Below, in pieces: positions 24,789 through 32,156 of a stretch of DNA of 64,000 nucleotides. The DNA is taken from assembly GCA_902800905.1 (NCBI GenBank), contig CADCGC010000001.1, forward strand, positions 1 to 64,000, in the 5' to 3' direction. The notes under the pieces were generated by a model that made no database searches, was not told the origin of the DNA, and saw only the letters and a list, made by a program, of their open reading frames with translations. Within the stretch, counting starts at the first letter, position 1, and each line of letters starts with the position of its first letter. A program made the translations under genes and the position numbers. Origin of the DNA: an uncultured Erysipelotrichaceae bacterium (GTDB lineage Bacteria; Bacillota_I; Bacilli_A; RFN20; CAG-826).

Positions 24789-26061
24789 AATTGATGTTAG
24801 TAACGTAATTAGCGAACAAGAAATCGCTAAATACCAAGACAAAGTTCAAACCATCAATAAGATGATTAACGAAAGAACCGGAGCAGGTAATGACTTCCTT
24901 GGTTGGGTTGATTGGCCAATTAATTACGATAAAGAAGAATTAGAAAGATTGCTTAAAGACGCTAAATATGTTAGAGAAAACTTTGATGTTTTAGTGGTTG
25001 CTGGTATCGGCGGATCTTATCTAGGCGCAAAAAGTGCTTACGATGCCTTAAAAGGAATGAAGGATGTTTCTAAACCAGAAATCATTTTCATGGGTCAAAC
25101 ATTCTCTCCAAACTACACCGCTCAAGTCCTTGACTACTTAAAAGACAAGAAATTTGCAATTAATGTTATCTCTAAGAGTGGCACCACCACTGAAACCTCA
25201 ATTGCGTTTAGATTATTAAAGAATTTACTTGAAGAAAAAGTTGGTAAAGAAGAAGCAAGAAAATCAATCTTTGCGGTTACCGATAGAGCAAGAGGTGCTT
25301 TAAAAACATTATGTAACCAAGAAGGATATTCAACATATGTCCTTCCAGATGATATCGGAGGAAGATATTCAGTTCTTACTCCAGTCGGATTATTCCCACT
25401 TGCCGCTGCTGGTGTTGATGTCAAAGCAATGTTAGAGGGCGCTCAAGAAGCAAGAAAAGAATTCAATAACACTGACCTTAAGAACAATATGTGTTATCGC
25501 TACGCCATTAGTAGAGATTATATGTATCGTCATAACCATCCAGTTGAGATGTATGTGACCTATGAACCACAAATGAGTCAAATCTCAGAATGGCTCAAAC
25601 AATTATTCGGTGAAAGTGAAGGAAAAGAGAAAAAGGGATTACTTCCTACAAGTGCTACATTCTCAACCGACCTCCACTCACTCGGCCAATTCATTCAAGA
25701 TGGCTCTCCAATTTTGTTTGAAACAATCCTTAAAATCGATAATCCAAATTACGATGTTACAATCCCATCAACTGAAGATGATTTAGATGGTCTCAACTAT
25801 CTTGCTGGTAAGAAATTATCATTCGTCAACGAAATGGCGTTCCAAGGAACACTCAAGGCTCATGAAGTTGATGGAGGAGTTCCATGTAATGTCATCACCA
25901 TTGAAAGAATGGACGCAAAAACACTTGGCTACTTATACTATTTCTTCATGAGAGCCTGTGCTATGAGTGCGTACATGCTTGAAATCAACCCGTTCAATCA
26001 ACCTGGTGTTGAAATTTATAAAAAGAACATGTTCCACCTTTTAGGTAAAAAAGGATATTAA
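24781..26061 (+). CDS. pgi: Glucose-6-phosphate isomerase
   Basis: Interconverts glucose-6-phosphate and fructose-6-phosphate. The 426 residues match the short Bacillota form. Sugar-phosphate binding motifs are VVAGIGGSYLGAKSA and VISKSGTTTETSIAFR; the active-site region includes LPDDIGGRYSVLTPVG, SLGQFIQDG and the terminal NPFNQPGVEIYKK. The start lies inside the S1 gene, with AGAGG upstream of the ATG. A strong terminator follows. Confidence 0.97.
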   Translation: MIKIDVSNVISEQEIAKYQDKVQTINKMINERTGAGNDFLGWVDWPINYDKEELERLLKDAKYVRENFDVLVVAGIGGSYLGAKSAYDALKGMKDVSKPEIIFMGQTFSPNYTAQVLDYLKDKKFAINVISKSGTTTETSIAFRLLKNLLEEKVGKEEARKSIFAVTDRARGALKTLCNQEGYSTYVLPDDIGGRYSVLTPVGLFPLAAAGVDVKAMLEGAQEARKEFNNTDLKNNMCYRYAISRDYMYRHNHPVEMYVTYEPQMSQISEWLKQLFGESEGKEKKGLLPTSATFSTDLHSLGQFIQDGSPILFETILKIDNPNYDVTIPSTEDDLDGLNYLAGKKLSFVNEMAFQGTLKAHEVDGGVPCNVITIERMDAKTLGYLYYFFMRACAMSAYMLEINPFNQPGVEIYKKNMFHLLGKKGY

Positions 26062-26088
26062 CTATATTTATATAGTTTAACGACAAAG

Positions 26089-26118
26089 AAAATCGTCAAA
26101 AAAATTGGCGATTTTTTT
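26089..26118 (+). terminator. pgi terminator
   Basis: AAAATCGTC / GGCGATTTT (one G-U pair), 9-base loop, then a T run. Confidence 0.85.
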
Positions 26119-26171
26119 ATTGATTTATATATATCTAAATGATATATTATTATTCGCGTATCTGCAAAAGC

Positions 26172-26247
26172 GGATGCTTAGCTCAGCTGGGAGAGCATCG
26201 CCTTTACACGGCGGAGGTCGGGGGTTCGAGCCCCTCAGCATCCACCA
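26172..26247 (+). tRNA. tRNA-Val (TAC)
   Basis: 76 bases with encoded CCA. Acceptor GGATGCT / AGCATCC, anticodon loop TTTACAC giving TAC. First of five closely spaced tRNA genes; an AT-rich promoter-like stretch lies just upstream. Confidence 0.96.
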
Positions 26248-26266
26248 TTAATACGCAAACGGATTT

Positions 26267-26350
26267 GGAGGGGTAGCGAAGAGGCTAAACGCGGCTGACT
26301 GTAAATCAGCTCCTGAGGGTTCGGCAGTTCGAATCTGCCCCCCTCCACCA
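26267..26350 (+). tRNA. tRNA-Tyr (GTA)
   Basis: 84 bases with a long variable arm and encoded CCA. Acceptor GGAGGGG / CCCCTCC; anticodon GTA in CTGACTGTAAATCAG. Confidence 0.96.
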
Positions 26351-26359
26351 CCGTATTGT

Positions 26360-26435
26360 TGGGGTGTAGCCAAGCGGTAAGGCAACAGACTTTGACTCTG
26401 TCATCTCACTGGTTCGATTCCAGTCACCCCAGCCA
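26360..26435 (+). tRNA. tRNA-Gln (TTG)
   Basis: 76 bases with encoded CCA and discriminator G. Acceptor TGGGGTG / CACCCCA; anticodon TTG in CAGACTTTGACTCTG. Confidence 0.96.
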
Positions 26436-26442
26436 ATTAATT

Positions 26443-26518
26443 GACTCGCTAGCTCAGACGGTAGAGCACTTGACTTTTAATCACGGGGTCCGGAGTTCGA
26501 ATCTCCGGCGAGTCACCA
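26443..26518 (+). tRNA. tRNA-Lys (TTT)
   Basis: 76 bases with encoded CCA. Acceptor GACTCGC / GCGAGTC; anticodon TTT in loop CTTTTAA. The anticodon stem CTTGA / TCACG has one T28-C42 mismatch. Confidence 0.95.
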
Positions 26519-26525
26519 AAAGGAT

Positions 26526-26613
26526 GCCCAGGTGGCGGAACAGGTAGACGCACAAGACTTAAAATCTTGCGGATGTATAATCCGTACCGGTTCGATTCCG
26601 GTCCCGGGCACCA
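26526..26613 (+). tRNA. tRNA-Leu (TAA)
   Basis: 88 bases, class II, with encoded CCA. Anticodon TAA in CAAGACTTAAAATCTTG. The acceptor GCCCAGG / CCCGGGC again has an A5-C68 mismatch, as in tRNA-Leu (GAG). Confidence 0.95.
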
Positions 26614-26624
26614 GATTAGATTTA

Positions 26625-26655
26625 AAGCCTTGATACACAAATCAGGGCTTTTTTC
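26625..26655 (+). terminator. Terminator of the five-tRNA operon
   Basis: AAGCCTTGAT / ATCAGGGCTT (one G-U pair), loop ACACAA, then TTTTC. Confidence 0.88.
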
Positions 26656-26726
26656 TTATAAAAACCTATGTATTTTATACATATCTTATTATTTTTAAAC
26701 TTTTTACAGTTCGCAAAACATATTTT

Positions 26727-26906
26727 TTGTATAGTTTGATTCCTGTCGGGGGCGTACCTCAATAAAAAAGAATTAAGGCACTTACGGGAATCGAACTATG
26801 TTTACGCTATGGTTTTGATACATTTTTAAGGCAATTATTACATTAATGTAAGGCAAACAATTTCAAAGAGCCAGAACAACGACCAGTTCGAATCCCACAG
26901 GGTGCC
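26727..26906. other. Three tRNA 3'-half-like fragments
   Basis: Between the tRNA operon and the methyltransferase gene lie three sequences that look like a T-loop plus 3' acceptor strand without the 5' half: plus strand 26734-26758 (GTTTGATTCCTGT then GGGGGC), minus strand 26796-26777 (GTTCGATTCCCGTAAGTGCC), plus strand 26886-26906 (GTTCGAATCCCACAGG then GTGCC). None has a matching 5' acceptor strand. They look like leftovers of integration at tRNA 3' ends. The stretch 26907-26972 ends in a hairpin with TTTTTGC resembling a tRNA-operon terminator. I see no gene in 26656-26972. Confidence 0.5.
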
Positions 26907-26972
26907 GAAAATGTATCAAAGTAATAAAAAGACTCTATTTTCATTAAAATTAATGATTGAGAGCCTTTTTGC

Positions 26973-28223
26973 TTATTCTTTATCAATGATTTGTTCGATT
27001 TCAGTGCCAAGTTTTTTAATAATCCCACACACCAAAGCGTTGCCCATCATGAAGTAACGCCTTTTTTCTGGCATACCTGAATTTGTCCAGTCATCAGGGA
27101 ATTGATTAATTCTTTCACATTCAATAGGAGTAAGGATTCTAAGCTTATTATCTTTAGGATCCATTATAATGTGAGTGCTTCTATTGGTAGTTCCTTCGGA
27201 AGTGAGCATAGTTCTTGCTGGAAGTGATAATTCATCGTATGGGCTCATTGAACCTTCGGAATACATATACTCGAATCCATTTTTATCTTTTCTTGGAATT
27301 TTCTTGGAGCCGCGAAGATATTCATATTTTTTGCGCTGTGATTCACTTAAGAAGTAGTGGGCGTCAACGCCATCTTTTTCAACTATTTTGCTTAATGTCA
27401 TTGGTTTAACTAATACTGGTTTAGTTTTTACTGTATAAACCTTGTCACCAATCATATAACCGGCATTCTCAAATGTAGCGTGGAATTTATCGGATACGGC
27501 AACCAAATCTTTATATCCCTTTTTAAAGTCATAATCCTTAATGGTTTTTTCTGGGAATTTTTCAATTGGGAATTCTTTTGCAAAAATACCTTTTGAAGAA
27601 ATGATTTCAAGCGGAGATGAGTCCTTCATCATTTCGTAGTATTTTGTTGATTTATGATAGGCAAAAATGAAAAGCCTACGTCTTCTTTGTGGATGACCAT
27701 ACTCAGCGGCGTTAATAATTCTCCACTCCATAGCATAGCCTTGCTCGGATAAACAGCGGAGCATAATGCCAAAATCTCTGCCTCTTTGTTTTGCTGGAGA
27801 TTTAACTAATCTATCAACGTTTTCTAATAAGACAAATGGTGGTTGTTTAGCTTTCAAAATGTCGTTGATTTGCCACCAAAGAACACCTTTCTTTCCTTCG
27901 ATACCATGAGCTTTGCTCAAAGTATGAGCAACTGAATAGTCTTGGCAAGGGAAACCACCTGTCAATAGTGTGTGGTCAGGTATTGTTGCTTTATCGACTT
28001 TAGAAATATCCACGTTGGAATTTTCAGTAGCAGAAGGGAATCTCAAGTTGTAACAATCAAATGCGTGTTGAGATTTTGTTGCTGGCTCCCATTGATTTGC
28101 CCATACAAAAGTAAATGGACCTTTTTCAATGGCGTGGCCGTTTTTATCTATTTTAGTGATGTTATTTAAGCCCACACGGAAGCCTCCAACACCTGCAAAT
28201 AATTCTATAACTGTCTTTTTCAT
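26973..28223 (-). CDS. DNA (cytosine-5)-methyltransferase, M.Sau3AI-like
   Basis: Transfers a methyl group from SAM to C5 of cytosine, probably in GATC judging by its nuclease partner. 416 residues from the ATG at 28223. Motif I is ELFAGVGGFRVGL (7-19), motif IV TGGFPCQDYS with catalytic C93, motif VI LLENVDRLV (ENV at 134-136), motif VIII QRRRR (179-183) and motif X FMMGNALVCGI near the end. A TTG 36 bases upstream is in frame, but homology begins at MKKTVIELFAG. Only weak GGTG precedes the ATG. It is divergent from the nuclease gene. Two GATC sites lie in its own promoter. Confidence 0.92.
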   Translation of the reverse strand: MKKTVIELFAGVGGFRVGLNNITKIDKNGHAIEKGPFTFVWANQWEPATKSQHAFDCYNLRFPSATENSNVDISKVDKATIPDHTLLTGGFPCQDYSVAHTLSKAHGIEGKKGVLWWQINDILKAKQPPFVLLENVDRLVKSPAKQRGRDFGIMLRCLSEQGYAMEWRIINAAEYGHPQRRRRLFIFAYHKSTKYYEMMKDSSPLEIISSKGIFAKEFPIEKFPEKTIKDYDFKKGYKDLVAVSDKFHATFENAGYMIGDKVYTVKTKPVLVKPMTLSKIVEKDGVDAHYFLSESQRKKYEYLRGSKKIPRKDKNGFEYMYSEGSMSPYDELSLPARTMLTSEGTTNRSTHIIMDPKDNKLRILTPIECERINQFPDDWTNSGMPEKRRYFMMGNALVCGIIKKLGTEIEQIIDKE

Positions 28224-28244
28224 ATGTTTTAGTCTACACCATAG

Positions 28245-28273
28245 ATAATACAGGATCAAGGAAAAAATGTAAA
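28245..28273 (-). promoter_or_regulatory. Methyltransferase promoter containing GATC
   Basis: TTTACA (28273-28268), 17-base spacer, TATTAT (28250-28245). One GATC (28254-28257) is inside the spacer and a second (28274-28277) touches the upstream edge of the -35 box, so methylation or binding at these sites could alter transcription. Confidence 0.6.
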
Positions 28274-28336
28274 GATCTAATAAATTCTTTAGATAATTTA
28301 TTTTTCACAATATGCGCGGACGTGCGCTGTTCATTT

Positions 28337-28362
28337 TTATGCATCTTTGTTATAATGCATAA
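28337..28362 (+). promoter_or_regulatory. Extended -10 promoter and inverted repeat before the nuclease gene
   Basis: TGTTATAAT (28348-28356) is a perfect extended -10 box. It is spanned by the inverted repeat TTATGCAT (28337-28344) / ATGCATAA (28355-28362). A start point about 7 bases after the box would fall near the ATG at 28366, giving a leaderless message; no ribosome site is present. Confidence 0.55.
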
Positions 28363-28365
28363 GTT

Positions 28366-29751
28366 ATGAATGATAAGAATAGACATCTTAGTGAGGAAGA
28401 GATTTTAGAGATTACCAAAAAGGCAATGCATAAAACCTTTGGTGATTTTGGTTTAGATGAATCTTACTCAGGAAGAAATAAGGGTGGTTTAGGTGGCTTT
28501 GTTGAAGAACATATTTTTGGATACAAAACTAATAGTGATGACAATCCTGATTTCATTGATGCAGGTATTGAATTAAAAGTAACTCCAATCAAAAAGAACC
28601 AAGATGGTTCCATCTCTTCTAAAGAAAGACTAGTGCTTAATATGATTAACTATAAAGCAGAGGCATTAGCGACTTTCAAAACAAGCTCTTTCTATAAGAA
28701 AAATAGACGATTATTGATTTGGTTCTATTTATATTCATTAGGCGTTCATCCAGCAAATTTTGAAATAACCGACTATGATTTATTTGAGTTTGAAAATTCG
28801 CTTCAATACAAGATTGTTGAAAGAGACTGGAATGTTATTCACAGCAAGATTGCTAGCGGAAAAGCACATGAGATTTCCGAATCAGATACTGAGTTTTTGG
28901 CTGCTTGCACCAAAGGTGCCGATAGTAAAGTTCTAACTGAACAATATAATTCTGATATAAAAGCGAAGCCAAGAGCATATAGTTTCAAACAGTCATTTAT
29001 GACTTATCTCTATAGAAACTTAATTCATAATATCGCTCCATATTCTCCATTAATCTCGGAAGATGAGTGGATGAAGAACCCTCTTGAAGAGATTTATAAG
29101 GAAAAAATGTCCGTTTATCACGGAATGACTCAAAAACAATTGTGCAGAAGATTTGGTGTTAGCTCAAAAGCAAAACAACTTAATTTTATGTTGTGTCAAA
29201 AAATGCTTGGTATCTCAGGACGTAGCAAAGCTACAACTGAAATGGAAGTGGCAGGAATTATCTTTAGAACTATAACTATTGATAAAAACGGCAGGCCAAC
29301 AGAATCTATGCCGTTTAAAGCATTTGAATTTGAAGAACTTATTAACACCCCGTGGGATGAATCAATGATTCGTGATGACTTTGTTGATCTGAAGCTAATG
29401 ATTTTTGTTTTCAAGGAAATTGATGGTGTTATTTCATTCGATAGAATTCATTTCTGGAATGCCCCTAACTCAATAGTGGATGGTGATATTCGAAAGATGC
29501 ACGAAAAATGTGCCGATATGGTAAGAAGAGGAGAAGCGTTCTATTTTGACCATAAAGGCAAAGTTAAAGATAAATTCCCAAAAGAGACAAGAAATTCCAA
29601 TGGTGTATGCCATGTAAGACCTCACGCTAGAGTAGAGGCGGACCATTACGATTTACCAGTACCCGACAAAGCAACAGGAATCACTTCATATACCAAGCAA
29701 AGCTTTTGGTTTAATAAGGATTTTGTTGAGAAAATTTTAAAAATAACGTAA
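28366..29751 (+). CDS. Sau3AI/MutH-like type II restriction endonuclease
   Basis: 461 residues, close to Sau3AI (about 490). The N-terminal domain has the MutH/Sau3AI core: GRNKGGLGGFVEEHIFG (E47), PDFIDAGIELKV with D62, E69 and K71. These form a D...ExK metal site, so cleavage at GATC is inferred. The second half (about 215-461) would correspond to the MutH-like regulatory domain of Sau3AI; its FEFEELINTPWDES segment fits. The gene is divergent from the methyltransferase and 15 bases ahead of the GHKL gene. The lack of a ribosome site and the -10 next to the ATG suggest weak, leaderless translation, which would protect the host during establishment. Confidence 0.88.
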   Translation: MNDKNRHLSEEEILEITKKAMHKTFGDFGLDESYSGRNKGGLGGFVEEHIFGYKTNSDDNPDFIDAGIELKVTPIKKNQDGSISSKERLVLNMINYKAEALATFKTSSFYKKNRRLLIWFYLYSLGVHPANFEITDYDLFEFENSLQYKIVERDWNVIHSKIASGKAHEISESDTEFLAACTKGADSKVLTEQYNSDIKAKPRAYSFKQSFMTYLYRNLIHNIAPYSPLISEDEWMKNPLEEIYKEKMSVYHGMTQKQLCRRFGVSSKAKQLNFMLCQKMLGISGRSKATTEMEVAGIIFRTITIDKNGRPTESMPFKAFEFEELINTPWDESMIRDDFVDLKLMIFVFKEIDGVISFDRIHFWNAPNSIVDGDIRKMHEKCADMVRRGEAFYFDHKGKVKDKFPKETRNSNGVCHVRPHARVEADHYDLPVPDKATGITSYTKQSFWFNKDFVEKILKIT

Positions 29752-29766
29752 AAGAGGAATACACAT

Positions 29767-31692
29767 ATGGGCAATATTAAAGTTGATGTAGAAAGAATAG
29801 TTACTAATCTTGGTAAAAATGTTGGATTTCTTCAGCCGATTTATGAAACGATTGCAAATTCTTTAGAGGCTAACGCTAGTCTCATTGAGATTGAACTATT
29901 TGAAGATGAAACCTTGGATGAGGCTAAACCAGGTTTGATAAATGGGTTTAGTATTACTGATAATGGCGATGGTTTTAACGACTTTAATCTAAATGGGTTT
30001 TTCACATTATGGACAGATAATAAGATTACTCTTGGCTGTAAGGGGAGTGGGCGTTTTACTTGGCTAAGTGTATATAGAACAATCAAAGTTCGCAGTGAAC
30101 TTGCGTACAATAACCAAAATAATGTTAGGGAATTCATTTTTGATAAGAATTTTTCAGAGGATTCTGTTGTTTATTCTTCAGATACAACAATCAAAGAAAA
30201 CAAGACTATCATAGTTTTTTCAGGTCTGATTGAAAAATATAAGAAGCAAAACAAAGATGGGCAAATATTCGCTGATTTGGAGATTATCAAAGAAAACATT
30301 TTGAATTATTTATCAGTGAAATTGTTCCTTTTAAAAAGAGATGGTTTTCATTTTGAGATTGTATTAAAGAATAAAAAGGAGATGTGCACAATTAATTGGG
30401 ATGATGTTCTTAAGTTGGACGAACAATCGTTCCTCATTAAGGGTATCGATGATGTTCCTTATATATTTACTATGTTTTCGCGTTTTATTGATAATGGAAA
30501 AAACAGTAAAAGAATGTATTTTTGTGCAAGTAATAGATGCATAAAGGAAAATGATGACGACGATCTCCATTTTTCGTGTAATTTGCCTAATAATGTTTCT
30601 ATGCAAATGATGGTTTGCTCTGGCTATTTAGATGAAAGAAATGGTGATGATAGGAGCACTTTCGAGGTTTTAGATGGTTTAAAAAGTGCTAATTTACTAA
30701 ATCCAATTACTCTATCGCAAATCAAAAAAGAATCAATTAAGGTTATGAACCAAATCATAATTGATAGGTTCCCAGAAATTATTGAACAAAACAAAGAAGA
30801 AGTTGATAAAGCTATCGCTGAAGTACCGTATTTGTCTAAATATATCAAAGAAAACGAAGATGCTGTTAAATCGTCAAAGTCTTTAATCAAGGAAGCGACT
30901 TCCAAATACGAAAAAGAAAAAGCAAAAGTTAAGACGGAATTTGAAAAAGTACTCTTAGAAAGAAATATTAATCCTTTGCAGTTTAACGAAGCAGTAGCCA
31001 AAATGAGTGATGTCGCCGCAATTGAACTTGGTGAATATATTCTTTACCGCGACAGTGTTATTGATGGCTTAAAAAAAGGAATAGAATTGCCAGAAACAAA
31101 AGAAGATTTTGTACATAATGTAATTATTCCAAAAAATACTTCCTCGGATGGAGGAACCATTTCCGAGAAAAGATTTAATAACATTTGGCTTTTCGATGAT
31201 AAGTTTATGACTTTTTCTTACTGTGCCTCGGATAAAACAATAAAACAAATTGTTGATAGTTTATATCCGGATAAAGATGAAATTTTCCGTGCAAAAAAAC
31301 GTCCTGATATTCTTTTAGCATTTGATAACGACGATTCTCCTAAAAAAAGAAATGCTGTTATGGTTGAGTTGAAAGGCCCGAATGCAGATGAAGACGAAAA
31401 GAACAAATCAATTACAGAGCTTCCAAATCACATCAGCATTATTAGAAAAAATATCGCCTCCATTGATACAATTTATGGGTATATTGTCACAACAATTGAT
31501 GAGTCATTTAAAGAAACTCTTGGCAATCAAGACGCCTATCATCCACTTTTTTCAAAAGATTTGGAAGGAAAGGCATATTATGGATATTTGAAAAATGTTA
31601 ACGCCCATATTTACATTCTCGATTTAAGCGTCGTATTAAGTGATGCAAAATTACGTAATAAGATGTTTATTGATATGATTAAGCAAAAATAA
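29767..31692 (+). CDS. GHKL ATPase with C-terminal PD-(D/E)XK nuclease motif
   Basis: 641 residues. The N-terminal Bergerat-fold ATPase shows PIYETIANSLEANAS (N box, about 23-37), ITDNGDGFND (about 60-69) and GCKGSGRFTW (about 87-96), as in MutL, Hsp90 and MORC. A transducer-like region follows, then a coiled region at about 330-420. Near the C-terminus RPD514-ILLAF, 19 residues after D514, then VE534LK536 reads as a PD-(D/E)XK nuclease site. Such ATPases (paraMORC/MutL-like) are known in restriction operons. GAGGAA lies before the ATG. I infer it works with the Sau3AI-like nuclease, possibly as ATP-driven DNA clamp plus second nuclease. No experimental role is implied by the sequence. Confidence 0.82.
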   Translation: MGNIKVDVERIVTNLGKNVGFLQPIYETIANSLEANASLIEIELFEDETLDEAKPGLINGFSITDNGDGFNDFNLNGFFTLWTDNKITLGCKGSGRFTWLSVYRTIKVRSELAYNNQNNVREFIFDKNFSEDSVVYSSDTTIKENKTIIVFSGLIEKYKKQNKDGQIFADLEIIKENILNYLSVKLFLLKRDGFHFEIVLKNKKEMCTINWDDVLKLDEQSFLIKGIDDVPYIFTMFSRFIDNGKNSKRMYFCASNRCIKENDDDDLHFSCNLPNNVSMQMMVCSGYLDERNGDDRSTFEVLDGLKSANLLNPITLSQIKKESIKVMNQIIIDRFPEIIEQNKEEVDKAIAEVPYLSKYIKENEDAVKSSKSLIKEATSKYEKEKAKVKTEFEKVLLERNINPLQFNEAVAKMSDVAAIELGEYILYRDSVIDGLKKGIELPETKEDFVHNVIIPKNTSSDGGTISEKRFNNIWLFDDKFMTFSYCASDKTIKQIVDSLYPDKDEIFRAKKRPDILLAFDNDDSPKKRNAVMVELKGPNADEDEKNKSITELPNHISIIRKNIASIDTIYGYIVTTIDESFKETLGNQDAYHPLFSKDLEGKAYYGYLKNVNAHIYILDLSVVLSDAKLRNKMFIDMIKQK

Positions 31693-31772
31693 ATTAATAC
31701 AATCTTTCTTTGTTGCTGACAAAACCATTAAAGCCCGGCAGGATTATTGCTAGGAGGAAATAATGGTTAATA

Positions 31773-31943
31773 ATGATGACTAAAGAACACGAGCAATTTT
31801 TATTGAGGTGTGAATTAGCAAAAACAATAGTGGCAATGATTTGGACTAAAGGAATTATCACTGACCAAGAAAGAGATAAAGCAATAAAATATCTAACGAA
31901 AAAGTTCAAAGAAGAAGAAATTACAAAATTTATCAAAAAATAG
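31773..31943 (+). CDS. Small helical protein, unknown
   Basis: 56 residues (starting MMTKEHEQFLLRCELAKT), charged and helical, with the ITDQERDKAIKYLTKKF segment resembling short SHOCT-like proteins often found near recombinases and islands. AGGAGG at 31752-31757 is 15 bases before this ATG but only 5 before another ATG (31763) that opens a six-codon frame MVNNDD ending in TAA. The short frame may be a leader peptide, or the gene may have suffered a one-base frameshift. The stop TAG is the first base triplet of a tRNA-like fragment. Confidence 0.55.
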   Translation: MMTKEHEQFLLRCELAKTIVAMIWTKGIITDQERDKAIKYLTKKFKEEEITKFIKK

Positions 31944-31966
31944 GGTTCGAATCCAGTGGGCTCAAA
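31944..31966 (+). other. tRNA 3'-half-like fragment
   Basis: GGTTCGAATCCAGTGGGCTC resembles a T-loop, T-stem and acceptor 3' strand with no 5' half. It is followed by a hairpin GAGTAAT / ATTACTC (31971-31998) enclosing GTATCAGAATTGT. The layout is like the fragment at 26886. The surrounding gap 31944-32156 holds no other gene. Confidence 0.45.
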
Positions 31967-32021
31967 ATTACAGAGTAATGTATCAGAATTGTATTACTCC
32001 CTCTTGCATTTGAGTCATTTT

Positions 32022-32040
32022 GCATCAATATTGTTGTACT
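32022..32040 (+). repeat. Direct repeat, copy 1
   Basis: ATCAATATTGTTGTACT (32024-32040) is identical over 17 bases to 32833-32849. The two copies bracket the zinc-ribbon gene. Confidence 0.7.
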
Positions 32041-32156
32041 CACAAAAAATTGCTCTAATACGATTATTGGGGCTTTTTAATGCTTTTAATCAAAAGCGTG
32101 ATTAGATAACAACGAATGTCTTAAAATATTTATAAGGAATAATAGGAGGCAAAAAT

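Noticed and set aside
26356-26640. Frames on both strands through the tRNA-Gln, Lys and Leu genes
   Set aside because: They lie entirely over tRNA genes and have no ribosome sites.
26843-27028. Minus-strand frame of 61 codons reading FDTFSAPCGIRTG
   Set aside because: It is the antisense of a tRNA-like fragment and overlaps the methyltransferase 3' end; typical spurious product.
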